Made by a program: the position numbers and the translations under genes. Below are positions 9,279-17,817 of a stretch of 64,000 bases of DNA, piece by piece. The stretch lies in assembly GCF_002884445.1 (NCBI RefSeq), contig NZ_KZ614144.1, forward strand, positions 1,998,290 to 2,062,289, read 5' to 3'. The notes beneath the pieces were generated by a model. That model worked only from the letters and a program-made list of their open reading frames with translations, ran no database searches and was not told the origin of the DNA. Position 1 is the first letter of the stretch; every line of letters starts with the position of its first letter. This stretch comes from Paenibacillus castaneae. Lineage in GTDB: Bacteria > Bacillota > Bacilli > Paenibacillales > Paenibacillaceae.

Positions 9279-9353
9279 ATACCGAGTAAATCGAACAAGG
9301 CCGACTACAAAAATAACGGGTCTCGTTACCACCACTACAATTTAAACGGCTGA
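9279..9353 (+). other. 24-codon frame behind the strong SD site, with an ATA first codon
   Basis: Two bases after the strong SD site a frame runs ATA CCG AGT AAA TCG to TGA and encodes xPSKSNKADYKNNGSRYHHY and four more residues. An ATG at the first codon would make it an obvious small gene; ATA is a very poor start. It may be a decayed leader peptide, or the SD site may only hold ribosomes. Confidence 0.3.
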
Positions 9354-9423
9354 GCAGGTTTATTGCAAATGGAGGTAAGATTTATCGAGGAAAAAAAGTT
9401 GAAAATTGAAGGAGACTAAAAGC

Positions 9424-12400
9424 ATGAGATCTTCTAATCGTTTTATTTCAATGTTCCTAGTTGCAATGATGTCACTTACCTTATTTGATATGAATTTTGT
9501 GTTCGCTGACGAGGACATACCTAATAATAATGAAATCATAGATACTAATTATACCGCTATGGCGAACGGCGAGGCGAAGAAGACTACTTCAAATTTAATT
9601 ACACTGGTCTTTGAAGAACCGGTACCGGGATTAGTGGAGAGCGACATCACCATCTCAGCCGGTACCGCCAATGCGACAAAAGGAACATTGACCGTGGTGG
9701 ACGGATCGAACGACACCCAATACAACCTTGGGATCAGCGGGGTTACCATAGAAGGCACCGTCAATCTCAAGATTGCTAAGGACGGTGTGGATGACGCGGA
9801 AAAGATCGTTGACATCCACAGGATCCCGATCACCTTTAACGTGGCAAACATTGGTGGCACAGCGTTCTTGAGCAACAGCACCGCCATAAGGCTGACCTTC
9901 AACACAGCCGTATCAAATCTGTTGGCGGATGACATCATTCTCAGCAACGGCACCCCCTCCGCGGTATCAAACTACGCAGCCTCCTCGGCGGAGAAGGGCT
10001 CTTTGACGAAGGTAAGCGACACTGTATACGAGCTTGCGCTCATCAACATTACCAGAACCGGTACGCTCGGTGTCCAGATCGATAATATAGGAATAGAAAC
10101 CAATAAGAAGAATGTGATCATCAACGCAAAGGTCGATAAGACAGCTCTGCAACCCACACCGCCCCGCAGTATTTTTCCGCAGGATATCACTAAATTGCCC
10201 AAGTCGCCGGGGTTGAACGACCTGTTTACGTTCCTGGATCCCGACGCCGGCACAAATGGCCGAGTAGAAACCAATGCTGATTGGTTGGAGCGCAGGGGAG
10301 AACTCAAAGACGAGATTCAGTACTACTACTATGGCAGAAAGTACCCGACACCCAAGAGCGCCATCACGGTGAATACCGAGACTAACCAAATCAATGTCAC
10401 CATAAATGACAACGACAGAACCGTGAAAGCAAGCCTTGGCAGCATCACCGTTCCTTCGGGTACTGCGCCTGAAGGCGGCTGGCCGGTCATCATCGCCTTT
10501 GGTTTCGGCCAGACGGCAAAGGCGACCGAAAACGGCTATGCCGTGATCAGTGTCTCTAACTGGGGCGGAAGCAGAACCGGAAACTACTATAACCTCTACC
10601 CATTTAACCCCTACGAGTATGATTTCAACACTGGATCGATAATGACGGCGGCGTGGACTGTCTCCCGTATCATTGACGCAATGGAGATTAGCGGCGCCAA
10701 AGCTATAGACGGTATAAATCAATGGAATATCAACCCGTATAAGTCCATTACAACAGGCGTATCCATAAACGGTAAATATGCTCTGATGGCGGCAGCCATG
10801 GACGACCGTGTCGGCGCGGCGGCACCCGTAGACAGCGGACAGTCCGGTGTATCGAGCTTCCGTTACAATGCCGAAGGCAAACTGTTCTATTACAACTCAC
10901 CGCTAGACCGCATCTATCGCAGGAACCAGAAAGGCCTCAACAGCATCCAGTACTCCGGCGAATCATTCTGGATGGGCCTTGGAACAGCGGCTGGATTTCA
11001 CCGCCAGACGGATATGGATTATTTGCCGTTCGATGCGCATGCCGTTGAAGCTCTGATGGCACCAAGACCGCTCATCGCGTTTACCGCAGATAACAACTTC
11101 GACTGGACGACTCCGCCGGCTTCCGTAATGGCGATGAGTGCCGCAAAGGAAGTCTACGAGTTCCTGGACAGTGATAACATTGCCGTTCGTGTGCGCGATG
11201 GCGCCCACGCAATCCAGGATAGAGACGTTCCGTTCATGATTGCCATAATGGACAAGGAATTCAGCGGTAAGCCGCTGGAAGTCAGGGATCTTTACCCGAA
11301 TAGCAACCCGCCGAGCTATGGAATAGGCACTTACGACAAAATCTCTGACATGATGATTTCTCCCTACGACGTCGACAGTTCCTACATCCGTTGGTCTCGC
11401 CCGGGCAAGTACACGCTATGGACCGAAAACGAGATTGTCTCCGAAGGCACTCCCGCGACAATCAAGGTCCACTCTGACGATACGAAGGTTAAACTAACGA
11501 TTCTGGATGCGAATAACAAGCCGACTGAGTCCACATGGACTGCCGATGTTGTCAACGGCACAGCGGTGTTTAACCTGACGGATGAGCAAGTCAAGATCGG
11601 GCGTTACGAAATTACGACCGTTGGTACTGCTAAGGACAGCAAGACTGTATACTTCCAAGGCATCGACTTAGCAACCGCACTGCGCCACGGCACCGCTAGA
11701 AATGATAACGGCGCGGCCGTAATGTATGGCTTTACCAGCAAGATCAATAAGGATCTGGTAGAAGTCTACGCGGACGGCAACAGGCTGACTCAATCCTTCC
11801 AGGAGGACACGGAACAGGCCTGGATTCTCAATTACGGCGTAACGACCAACCCTAATGAGAATAACCGCATATTGAATAATGCTTTCAATGTAGTAACGCT
11901 GAAAAAGCTGCAGATGGAGGCTATGCCCGGCAGCACGTTTGAGATTTCCATTGACAAGTCTAAGCTGGCGAACAATCAGGAAACTGTCAGTTGGAACGCA
12001 TCGGCAGCGGTACAGAAGATCGGTCCTCAGCCGAACTGGCCGCCGTATCCCAACAACCTGACGGATGTTGGAACCCGTCCCTTGCTCCCAGTGACAACGA
12101 CCAACTTTAGTGCTGAAATCGCTTTCAGTTTGAACGACATGGTTGTTCTGACTGCCGGCGATACGCTGGAGATTACATTCGACGAGCCTATGTACAAGGG
12201 CGATTTCGGCATCGGCTTTGATTTCTCCGACGACTTCACGCTCAAGTGGGCAGAGGACAACAAATCAGTCGAAGTGACATTCAACAATGTCACCAAAAAT
12301 AAAAGCGAAGCTTGCAACATATACATCATGCGTCTGAGAGACGCCGCTGGCAATATGATCGCGGCTCCCATACACCATTCGTTCACCCTCATGCAAACTA

Positions 12401-13863
12401 CACCTGATGCACCAACTAATGTCTCTGCGAAAGCGGAAAGCAGCAGCGATATTGAGATTAGTTGGACAGCTTCGGAGAACGCAACGGGATACAACGTTTA
12501 TCGTTCCGATTCTGCTGACGGCAGTTACAGCAAAGTCAATACGCAGTTGATTACCGAAACCAAGTTCCAGAACAGTGATTTGTCGGCATCAACTACTTAT
12601 TACTACAAGGTCGCAGCTGTCAACGATGCTGGCGAATCCGTACTATCCGCTGCAGCGCAAGCAACAACGAATAGTGTGAACACCGGCCCGGTTACTCCGC
12701 CAACATCTCCACCTACTGGATCTGATGAATTAAAGGCAGAAGTGGATTCAAGCGGTAATGCAAAAGCTCCGGTTAAAGCCGAACATGTGAAAAAGGCGCT
12801 GTCCGAAGCGAAGGCTGGAACCATGAAGCTAGTAGTTACTGGTGTCGAGAATGCCAAGCAGGTTACAGTCTCTATACCGACAGATCAAGTGAATGTCGTC
12901 AAAGAAGCAGGCATTAAACATATTGAGATTTCTTTCGGACTCGCGTCTGTACAGTTGCCTGTAGCATTAATCGATGGTGCCGCAGGCAATGCCAATGTTG
13001 AATTGAGCGTAGCTACAGTGGACAACAGCACGCTGTCCGAAGCTGCACGCGCATTAGTAGGTTCGAACACGGTTTATGACTTCAACCTAAGTGTTGGCGG
13101 TCAGAAGATTACTGATTTTGGTCAAGGTCAACAGGTGAAAGTTGGGGTACCTTACACGCTGAAGCCTGGCGAGAGCCCAGATCAAATCGTGATCTACTAC
13201 TTGGCGGACGATGGCAATCTTGAAATCATCAAGAATGGCCGTTATAACAAGGATACTGGCAAGGTAGAATTCAACGCGAAGCACTTTAGCAAATATGCTG
13301 CCATCGCCAATTCGGTTAAATTCAACGATACGAAAGCAATCGTATGGGCGAGCGACAGTATTGATGGACTGGCTGCACGCGGCATAGTAAGCGGTGTGAC
13401 GAAGGATTCGTTCACACCTAGCAATTCGGTAACGAGAGCCGAGTTCATCCAAATGTTAATGCTTACGCTTGACCTAACCCAAGTGAACGCAACAAGCACC
13501 TTCTCGGATATCAAGCAAGGTGAATGGTATTACAAGTCGGTTGCTTCAGCTCAGCAGCTTGGTATCGTGTCCGGCCTGACTGATGGCTCGTTTGGTGTCA
13601 GCAATAAAATTACTCGTCAAGAGATGGCTGCAATGACATACCGCGCTATTCAGAAAGCAGGAATTACACTGAAAGATGAGCAAGGGGCGGCAGCCTTCAA
13701 TGACGCGCAAGACATTGCAAGCTACGCTAATGAAGCGGTGACAGCTATGCATAAAGCTGGCATCATCAATGGCGTCGGCAACGACAATTTCGATCCTAAG
13801 GGAACGGCTACTCGCGCTCAAGCGGCAGTCATCCTGTATCAATTGTTAATGAAGTCTCTGTAA
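9424..13863 (+). CDS. SLH-anchored multidomain protein with a CE15-like glucuronoyl esterase domain
   Basis: A secreted protein of 1479 residues from ATG 9424 (AAGGAG 9 nt upstream), with a signal peptide of about 29 residues ending VFA. Order: two beta-sandwich repeats (about 40-210); a CE15-like alpha/beta hydrolase domain (about 270-620) with GVSINGKYAL around the nucleophile Ser, PVDSGQSG, AHAVEALMAPRPL and DGAHAI; further beta domains; fibronectin III (about 990-1080); a Pro/Thr linker; a cell-surface module; and three SLH repeats (about 1300-1479) binding pyruvylated wall polymer. CE15 enzymes cut ester links between lignin and glucuronoxylan. Nucleophile-loop residues are atypical (Val and Ile for Cys and Arg). 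Confidence 0.87.
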   Translation: MRSSNRFISMFLVAMMSLTLFDMNFVFADEDIPNNNEIIDTNYTAMANGEAKKTTSNLITLVFEEPVPGLVESDITISAGTANATKGTLTVVDGSNDTQYNLGISGVTIEGTVNLKIAKDGVDDAEKIVDIHRIPITFNVANIGGTAFLSNSTAIRLTFNTAVSNLLADDIILSNGTPSAVSNYAASSAEKGSLTKVSDTVYELALINITRTGTLGVQIDNIGIETNKKNVIINAKVDKTALQPTPPRSIFPQDITKLPKSPGLNDLFTFLDPDAGTNGRVETNADWLERRGELKDEIQYYYYGRKYPTPKSAITVNTETNQINVTINDNDRTVKASLGSITVPSGTAPEGGWPVIIAFGFGQTAKATENGYAVISVSNWGGSRTGNYYNLYPFNPYEYDFNTGSIMTAAWTVSRIIDAMEISGAKAIDGINQWNINPYKSITTGVSINGKYALMAAAMDDRVGAAAPVDSGQSGVSSFRYNAEGKLFYYNSPLDRIYRRNQKGLNSIQYSGESFWMGLGTAAGFHRQTDMDYLPFDAHAVEALMAPRPLIAFTADNNFDWTTPPASVMAMSAAKEVYEFLDSDNIAVRVRDGAHAIQDRDVPFMIAIMDKEFSGKPLEVRDLYPNSNPPSYGIGTYDKISDMMISPYDVDSSYIRWSRPGKYTLWTENEIVSEGTPATIKVHSDDTKVKLTILDANNKPTESTWTADVVNGTAVFNLTDEQVKIGRYEITTVGTAKDSKTVYFQGIDLATALRHGTARNDNGAAVMYGFTSKINKDLVEVYADGNRLTQSFQEDTEQAWILNYGVTTNPNENNRILNNAFNVVTLKKLQMEAMPGSTFEISIDKSKLANNQETVSWNASAAVQKIGPQPNWPPYPNNLTDVGTRPLLPVTTTNFSAEIAFSLNDMVVLTAGDTLEITFDEPMYKGDFGIGFDFSDDFTLKWAEDNKSVEVTFNNVTKNKSEACNIYIMRLRDAAGNMIAAPIHHSFTLMQTTPDAPTNVSAKAESSSDIEISWTASENATGYNVYRSDSADGSYSKVNTQLITETKFQNSDLSASTTYYYKVAAVNDAGESVLSAAAQATTNSVNTGPVTPPTSPPTGSDELKAEVDSSGNAKAPVKAEHVKKALSEAKAGTMKLVVTGVENAKQVTVSIPTDQVNVVKEAGIKHIEISFGLASVQLPVALIDGAAGNANVELSVATVDNSTLSEAARALVGSNTVYDFNLSVGGQKITDFGQGQQVKVGVPYTLKPGESPDQIVIYYLADDGNLEIIKNGRYNKDTGKVEFNAKHFSKYAAIANSVKFNDTKAIVWASDSIDGLAARGIVSGVTKDSFTPSNSVTRAEFIQMLMLTLDLTQVNATSTFSDIKQGEWYYKSVASAQQLGIVSGLTDGSFGVSNKITRQEMAAMTYRAIQKAGITLKDEQGAAAFNDAQDIASYANEAVTAMHKAGIINGVGNDNFDPKGTATRAQAAVILYQLLMKSL

Positions 13864-13884
13864 TATCTAATTGCACTACTGAAA

Positions 13885-13932
13885 CAAGTAGAGGGCCCTG
13901 CAGACTATATAGTCTGCAGGGCCCTCTACTTG
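13885..13932. terminator. 48-nt perfect palindrome after the SLH-protein gene
   Basis: Both halves are exact reverse complements with no loop spacer (arm CAAGTAGAGGGCCCTGCAGA and on, 24 bp). As RNA it would form a very stable hairpin 21 bases after the stop codon. There is no T run behind it, so it may act as an mRNA 3' stabiliser as much as a terminator. Confidence 0.75.
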
Positions 13933-14014
13933 AGTTGATAAGAAAGTATAAGTTTCACACATTAACTCGTTTCGCATCAATTCCGCCAGTGAAAGTTTTC
14001 TTTAGAATCGTTTC

Positions 14015-14023
14015 TGGTATAAT
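14015..14023 (+). promoter_or_regulatory. Extended -10 promoter
   Basis: TGGTATAAT is a full extended -10 element. Upstream TTTTCT (13996-14001) is a weak -35 match. Transcription would start near 14030 and give a leader of about 155 nt before the gene at 14186. Confidence 0.55.
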
Positions 14024-14045
14024 ATTGGTAGGTAAAAGGATAAAT

Positions 14046-14102
14046 ATGAAGTTTGGCTTAGTTATTGGTGAAATGTCAATTGATGTTGTTAGGAAATATT
14101 GA
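14046..14102 (+). CDS. Possible 18-residue leader peptide
   Basis: ATG at 14046 follows AAAAGGATAAAT and the frame encodes MKFGLVIGEMSIDVVRKY before TGA. A second tiny frame (14121-14156, MRVLLDEGSKM) follows. Behind it AGTTTTGC (14126-14133) can pair with GCAAAACT (14162-14169), whose end touches the AGGAGG of the next gene. A translation-control leader is possible. Confidence 0.35.
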   Translation: MKFGLVIGEMSIDVVRKY

Positions 14103-14185
14103 GAAAAGTAAATGCTTCCGATGCGAGTTTTGCTAGACGAAGGTTCTAAGATGTAACGCTCGCAAAACTTTTAGGAGGAATGAAA

Positions 14186-14647
14186 ATGTCCTATACTGTT
14201 GATTTTAAAAATGTATCTACGGTTGGTTTAGAGTCTTCGCCTGTAGCAGAAGCGCTTGCTGGTTTACGTGCTAATGAAGCCCGTTACTTTATGAACAAAT
14301 ACAAGCATGAATTTACGGTTGTACCTGCTAGCGAAAGTCAGGAAAGTCTTCATTATGTGAACCGAATTTTGAAGGAACGTGATATCGAGTTTGTGGCAAA
14401 ACCTTTAGAAACATCGCGTTTTCAAGTGGAAAACATCCAATTTACCTACGTCTTTTATGAGGATGGTCTTTCGGTCAATGTCATGTATACGGTTGATGAC
14501 CCTAAGAAGCGGGCCGTTGGTTTTAAGCTTTCTGAGGGAATGGAAGTACCAAAGGAGCTAGAAGAGAAATTTAAATTTGCTAGGCAAAAGTCAAAACTAG
14601 CTGGAACAATTCGGGGCTCGTATTTCGTAATTAAAGGACAATATTAA
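14186..14647 (+). CDS. Conserved hypothetical protein
   Basis: I do not recognise this 153-residue soluble protein. It has no signal peptide, membrane segment or known motif. It is rich in charged residues and alternates short helices and strands (VDFKNVSTVGLESSPVAEAL, RILKERDIEFVAKPLE, FTYVFYEDGLSVNVMYTVDD). I start it at ATG 14186 because AGGAGG lies 7 nt upstream; ATG 14180 would be only 1 nt from it. It stands alone between its own promoter and a bidirectional terminator. Confidence 0.65.
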   Translation: MSYTVDFKNVSTVGLESSPVAEALAGLRANEARYFMNKYKHEFTVVPASESQESLHYVNRILKERDIEFVAKPLETSRFQVENIQFTYVFYEDGLSVNVMYTVDDPKKRAVGFKLSEGMEVPKELEEKFKFARQKSKLAGTIRGSYFVIKGQY

Positions 14648-14700
14648 AGTAGAGAGCTAGCTAGGAATTAACATTTTAAGAGCCGCATTTACCCGCCAGT

Positions 14701-14736
14701 AAAAGCCCAAACGTATTGTACGCTTGGGCTTTTATA
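14701..14736. terminator. Bidirectional Rho-independent terminator
   Basis: AAAAGCCCAA-a-CGTA and TACG-c-TTGGGCTTTT pair around a 3-nt loop. The stem is flanked by A and T runs, so it can end transcripts of both convergent genes. Confidence 0.85.
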
Positions 14737-14762
14737 TTAGATTGGCTACTCCCGGCTTCATC

Positions 14763-15101
14763 TCACGTTCGAGCGTGAAGAGTTCTCGTTGCAATATACG
14801 TTTCAGGTCCTTTATTGATTTCAGTAAGCTTGGAATTGATGGAAAAAATTTTTGCATTGATATTTGTTATGCCAAAGCCAGCTAATCTGCTTGTGTGCAT
14901 AACGTTATATTTTTCAGCCGTTTCTTTTGTTTCGAACAAATAAATTCCGCCGGCTTCATTTTTTTCGGAACATTCTGTCCAGATTTTCCATATGAAGCCA
15001 TCTTCTTCGTTGATGCTTTTTGCTAAATCAGTAAACGCCTCGGCCATTTCATCTCCGAACGGTCCATTCATTTTAAAATCCACTTGTAATACGTACGCCA
15101 T
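14763..15101 (-). CDS. YdhR-family monooxygenase-like protein
   Basis: The 112-residue protein matches the small YdhR family of dimeric alpha+beta-barrel (ferredoxin-like) proteins: MAYVLQVDFKMNGPFGDEM at the start, EDGFIWKIWTE in the middle, GGIYLFETKETAEKY and FGITNINAKIF near the end. Relatives act as cofactor-free monooxygenases or ligand binders; no substrate is known. I use the ATG at 15101 because AAGGAG is 10 nt upstream; an earlier in-frame GTG at 15110 would touch the SD. It follows the DsbA-like gene by 19 bases in one operon. Confidence 0.82.
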   Translation of the reverse strand: MAYVLQVDFKMNGPFGDEMAEAFTDLAKSINEEDGFIWKIWTECSEKNEAGGIYLFETKETAEKYNVMHTSRLAGFGITNINAKIFSINSKLTEINKGPETYIATRTLHART

Positions 15102-15120
15102 GATGGTCACTCTCCTTCGC

Positions 15121-16050
15121 TTATTTAGTAGTCGTAAAATACAATTCTCCTAATATTTCGTTCACTTGATAACGATCTGTTGAAAGCTCTTGTTCAATAA
15201 AAGATTTAACCTCTGATTGTTCAACATCATACATTACTTCAATTTCTTTGGAGAAAAGAAGTTTTTCTTTTTCAAGAAAGCTAGAAAGGGAAGGGAGTGG
15301 CTTGGGTTTTAATTCTTCGAGATTTAGAACTTTTTTCAAACCGTTAACATAGTATTCCAACGGACGGCTGCCAACAATTTTTACGCCTTTATTTTCCTCA
15401 TTGGTCATAATAATGGTCGGAAAGCCTCGGACACCCAAGCTTCTAGCTAGATCAAAATCTTCATTCAACAATTGATGACCGACCTGTTGTTCAGCTTCAT
15501 TTATAACAGCTTCTCCATCAAGGCTGAGTTTATTTACGATTTCAATCATAACGGATTTATCGGAAATATTTTGATTAAATGCGAACAGTGCTTCTCTTGA
15601 ACGGCGCAAATATTCTGCTGCTGTTGCATCATCATGATTTTTTTGAATTACCTTAAATACACGAGAGGGCGGGTAGGATGATTGAACTGGATTATTAATC
15701 ATTACAGTTCCATCAATTGGCATTCTTGAATATTCACCAACTTCTCTCCAGTGAACAGCAACATCAGCTGGTTTATTAATTCCGTTTGCAGGATCGATTG
15801 GTCCGTCATGCCATTTTTCAAGCAAACCACCCATAACCGTATGAAAGTTAAAATAGTTTCCATACTGCTCTACAAAACGACGAAGAACAGGTTCAAGTGC
15901 CCAGCAATGAGAACAAATAGGATCGGTCACATAATAAAGATTAACTATTTTTTGGGATCGATTAAAATCAATAACTTCCATTTCCTCCTCTCCAGATACT
16001 CCGCATACACCTGTTTTTAAATCACAAACCATATTATTATTGTTCGTCAT
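15121..16050 (-). CDS. DsbA-family thioredoxin-fold protein (FrnE/SpxH-like)
   Basis: The 309-residue protein has the redox motif C46-S-H-C49 in VTDPICSHCWALEPVLRRF, then a helical insert and the cis-Pro strand GVRGFPTIIM, the DsbA/FrnE layout. SpxH (YjbH), the ClpXP adaptor that delivers Spx, has the same overall design, so that role is possible. There is no signal peptide, so it is cytosolic. It is the first gene of a two-gene operon with the YdhR-like gene and diverges from a TetR regulator 150 bases away. This suggests an oxidative or electrophile-stress pair under TetR control, by inference. Confidence 0.8.
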   Translation of the reverse strand: MTNNNNMVCDLKTGVCGVSGEEEMEVIDFNRSQKIVNLYYVTDPICSHCWALEPVLRRFVEQYGNYFNFHTVMGGLLEKWHDGPIDPANGINKPADVAVHWREVGEYSRMPIDGTVMINNPVQSSYPPSRVFKVIQKNHDDATAAEYLRRSREALFAFNQNISDKSVMIEIVNKLSLDGEAVINEAEQQVGHQLLNEDFDLARSLGVRGFPTIIMTNEENKGVKIVGSRPLEYYVNGLKKVLNLEELKPKPLPSLSSFLEKEKLLFSKEIEVMYDVEQSEVKSFIEQELSTDRYQVNEILGELYFTTTK

Positions 16051-16199
16051 TATATTTTCCTCATTTCACTTAATACATATTTATTTGCCTGCAATTGAAT
16101 TTTAAATCATAATAAAACTCATCAACACCAATAAATGTGTGGATTTGTCGTTTATACAACATAATTAAGAACTTGTTTAAAAAGTGGGAGGTTAACAAC

Positions 16200-16760
16200 A
16201 TGAAGGAATCAAAGACGGACCCTCGAGTTCTACGTACTCGCAAATCAATTATGGATTCTTTCATTGAACTTTCAGCGAAGAAGGAATTTAAGGATATTAC
16301 CATTAAGGATATAACTACAGAAGCGATGATTAATCGTGCAACTTTTTATTATCATTTTGAAGATATATATGATTTATTAGAAAAGGTACTATCAGAAGTA
16401 TTGTTAGTTAATTTGAATTTTGATTTTTACCAAAATGACGAACTAAATGAAGAAACCTTCGTTAGTATCTTCAAAGCTGTAACAGATTTTCAAAAGTCAT
16501 TATCCTATCGTTGCCATAGAGGTTATGAAGATACCATTGCCCGTATTATCAGGGAACAGCTCGAAGTTATTTTTCACAAAATGTTGTTAAAGCAACATAA
16601 AACTGAAAAGGATGAGGCTCTAAAAATTACTGCTGTCCTATTAAGTTGGGGAATTTATGGAGCTTCTGTGGAATGGAGAAGAGACAGTAAGAAAATACCG
16701 CCAGAACAATTTATTAAATTAGCAATTCCTTATATACTGACAGGAATCGATAGAATTTAA
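16200..16760 (+). CDS. TetR-family transcriptional regulator
   Basis: The 186-residue protein has the N-terminal TetR DNA-binding domain: TRKSIMDSFIELSAKKEFKD, then ITIKDITTEAMINRATFYYHFEDIYDLL with the hallmark FYYHF. The ligand-binding half has the TetR_C_7-like tail (LLSWGIYGASVEWRRD). ATG 16200 has GGGAGG 8 nt upstream. It is divergent from the DsbA-like/YdhR-like operon, the usual arrangement for a repressor and its target. The first 65 bases of the gene form an imperfect palindrome, so both strands encode a similar MKES...RTR peptide. Confidence 0.88.
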   Translation: MKESKTDPRVLRTRKSIMDSFIELSAKKEFKDITIKDITTEAMINRATFYYHFEDIYDLLEKVLSEVLLVNLNFDFYQNDELNEETFVSIFKAVTDFQKSLSYRCHRGYEDTIARIIREQLEVIFHKMLLKQHKTEKDEALKITAVLLSWGIYGASVEWRRDSKKIPPEQFIKLAIPYILTGIDRI

Positions 16761-16814
16761 GGGGATCGAAAAGATAAGAATAGGAACTAATCATATAGAA
16801 CATAGGAGGATGAC

Positions 16815-17384
16815 ATGTCCTGGAGCAAAATGAAGCAGCAACTGGAGAGTTTTCTCAGTCCTGCGTTATATGGAAGGGTCGAATACCGTGCAACCGGTTA
16901 CCGTTATTTGCCTGATAAAGCTGGACTTTGTTATATATCGGTAGATAAAAAGAACGTACTCAATATGAGTGATACAACTACATTAATCAGATGGTATCAG
17001 ACGGAACTGGAAATTAAGAATGATTCAGATATCCAAATACCCATCAATAATGAAGAAATTGAAGCGGTCAGAAAAGATACCAAGGGGATCGTCCCGGAGG
17101 AACGTCTACAAGTAATTGCAAGGAGCAGAAAAATATCAGCATATGCAAAGGAGCTTCTGTCAGTACAGTCATCATTAAGTAAATCAAATTTTGTCGTTGT
17201 AGCTAATAAGTTTTTATCCAGTTCTATAGAGGAAAGCATAGAGAGCAATGATATTTTATTGAATATTTTAGCTTTGGTGGACAGACGAGTTGGCAAAAAG
17301 CGAATTATGAACATGACCGAGAAGATGAAGTTAAAGCATCCAATTGTGCAGTATTTTTATGAACTACGGCTAAGTACGTTATGA
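16815..17384 (+). CDS. SF0329-family protein of unknown function
   Basis: The 189-residue protein begins MSWSKMKQQLESFLSPALYG, followed by RVEYRATGYRYLPDKAGLCYISVDKK. This matches the beginning of the uncharacterised SF0329 family (typical N-terminus: WSKLKK, RV, Y-R-H, then an I-T/S-V-DGK strand). Members are soluble and their job is not known. It follows the TetR gene by 54 bases and has its own AGGAGG site, so it may share that transcript. A strong terminator closes the unit. Confidence 0.7.
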   Translation: MSWSKMKQQLESFLSPALYGRVEYRATGYRYLPDKAGLCYISVDKKNVLNMSDTTTLIRWYQTELEIKNDSDIQIPINNEEIEAVRKDTKGIVPEERLQVIARSRKISAYAKELLSVQSSLSKSNFVVVANKFLSSSIEESIESNDILLNILALVDRRVGKKRIMNMTEKMKLKHPIVQYFYELRLSTL

Positions 17385-17729
17385 AAATAAATAACTCATA
17401 CACCTCCAATCGCGTGAATGGTACTAAAAAGTCAGTATTCTTGCAAGTGGCACAGAATACTGACTTTTATTAGTAATTACGGTGAACCGTATCATAAGTA
17501 AATGATGTTTTTGCTTACTTTAATAATCTCCTTTAATTACAAAAAACGATTCCCGAATATTTCCAGCAAGCGCTTCTCGATAATCTCACCAATGTCAAAC
17601 CATACCCTACGAAATGCTTTTCCTAGGTGGGGATATCAAGGTTAGGGAAGTGCCAGTTAAAACCCAAATAATTTGGAGTATGTCTAAAGGTTAGTAAAGA
17701 ATATAGGGGTACATCTTTAATTTGTTAAG
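17385..17729. other. Intergenic stretch before the xylanase promoter
   Basis: It contains the terminator at 17427-17468. A sequence at about 17565-17578 (AGCAAGCGCTTCTC) only weakly resembles a catabolite-response element. I see no gene here. Confidence 0.5.
17427..17472. terminator. Rho-independent terminator
   Basis: AAAAGTCAGTATTCT and AGAATACTGACTTTT are exact 15-nt arms around a 12-nt loop, followed by ATTAG. The A-run on the left makes it potentially bidirectional. Confidence 0.85.
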
Positions 17730-17758
17730 TTGTAATGTATGCGCTTACTTACTATAAT
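17730..17758 (+). promoter_or_regulatory. Xylanase promoter
   Basis: TTGTAA and a perfect TATAAT are separated by exactly 17 bases, about 180 bases before the xynA start. Confidence 0.7.
17736..17749 (+). promoter_or_regulatory. Candidate CcpA catabolite-response element (cre)
   Basis: TGTATGCGCTTACT matches the consensus TGWAANCGNTNWCA at 12 of 14 positions and lies inside the promoter spacer. Bound CcpA would block RNA polymerase, giving glucose repression of xylanase as known for xylan genes in Bacillus. Confidence 0.6.
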
Positions 17759-17817
17759 TTACTAGTACAAGGCAGAAATTGTCTTGTGATTATATTTGAA
17801 AACCATTTCTCTCGGCT

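Larger units (their letters stand above)
8776..9423. other. Long intergenic region and 5' leader of the SLH-protein gene
   Basis: About 650 bases without a standard gene. It holds a terminator (8989-9022), a candidate promoter (9118-9147), an unusually strong SD-like site (9265-9276) with a 24-codon frame behind it, and a second GGAGG with a 16-codon frame (9369-9419). The mRNA leader would be about 270 nt, which is typical of highly expressed cell-surface proteins. Confidence 0.6.

Noticed and set aside
9967..10722. Minus-strand frame of 251 residues inside the CE15-like region
   Set aside because: It is the shadow of the G+C-richer coding strand; composition and motifs belong to the plus-strand protein.
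17565..17578. Second cre site upstream of the xylanase
   Set aside because: AGCAAGCGCTTCTC lacks the TG and CA ends of the consensus and lies far from the promoter.
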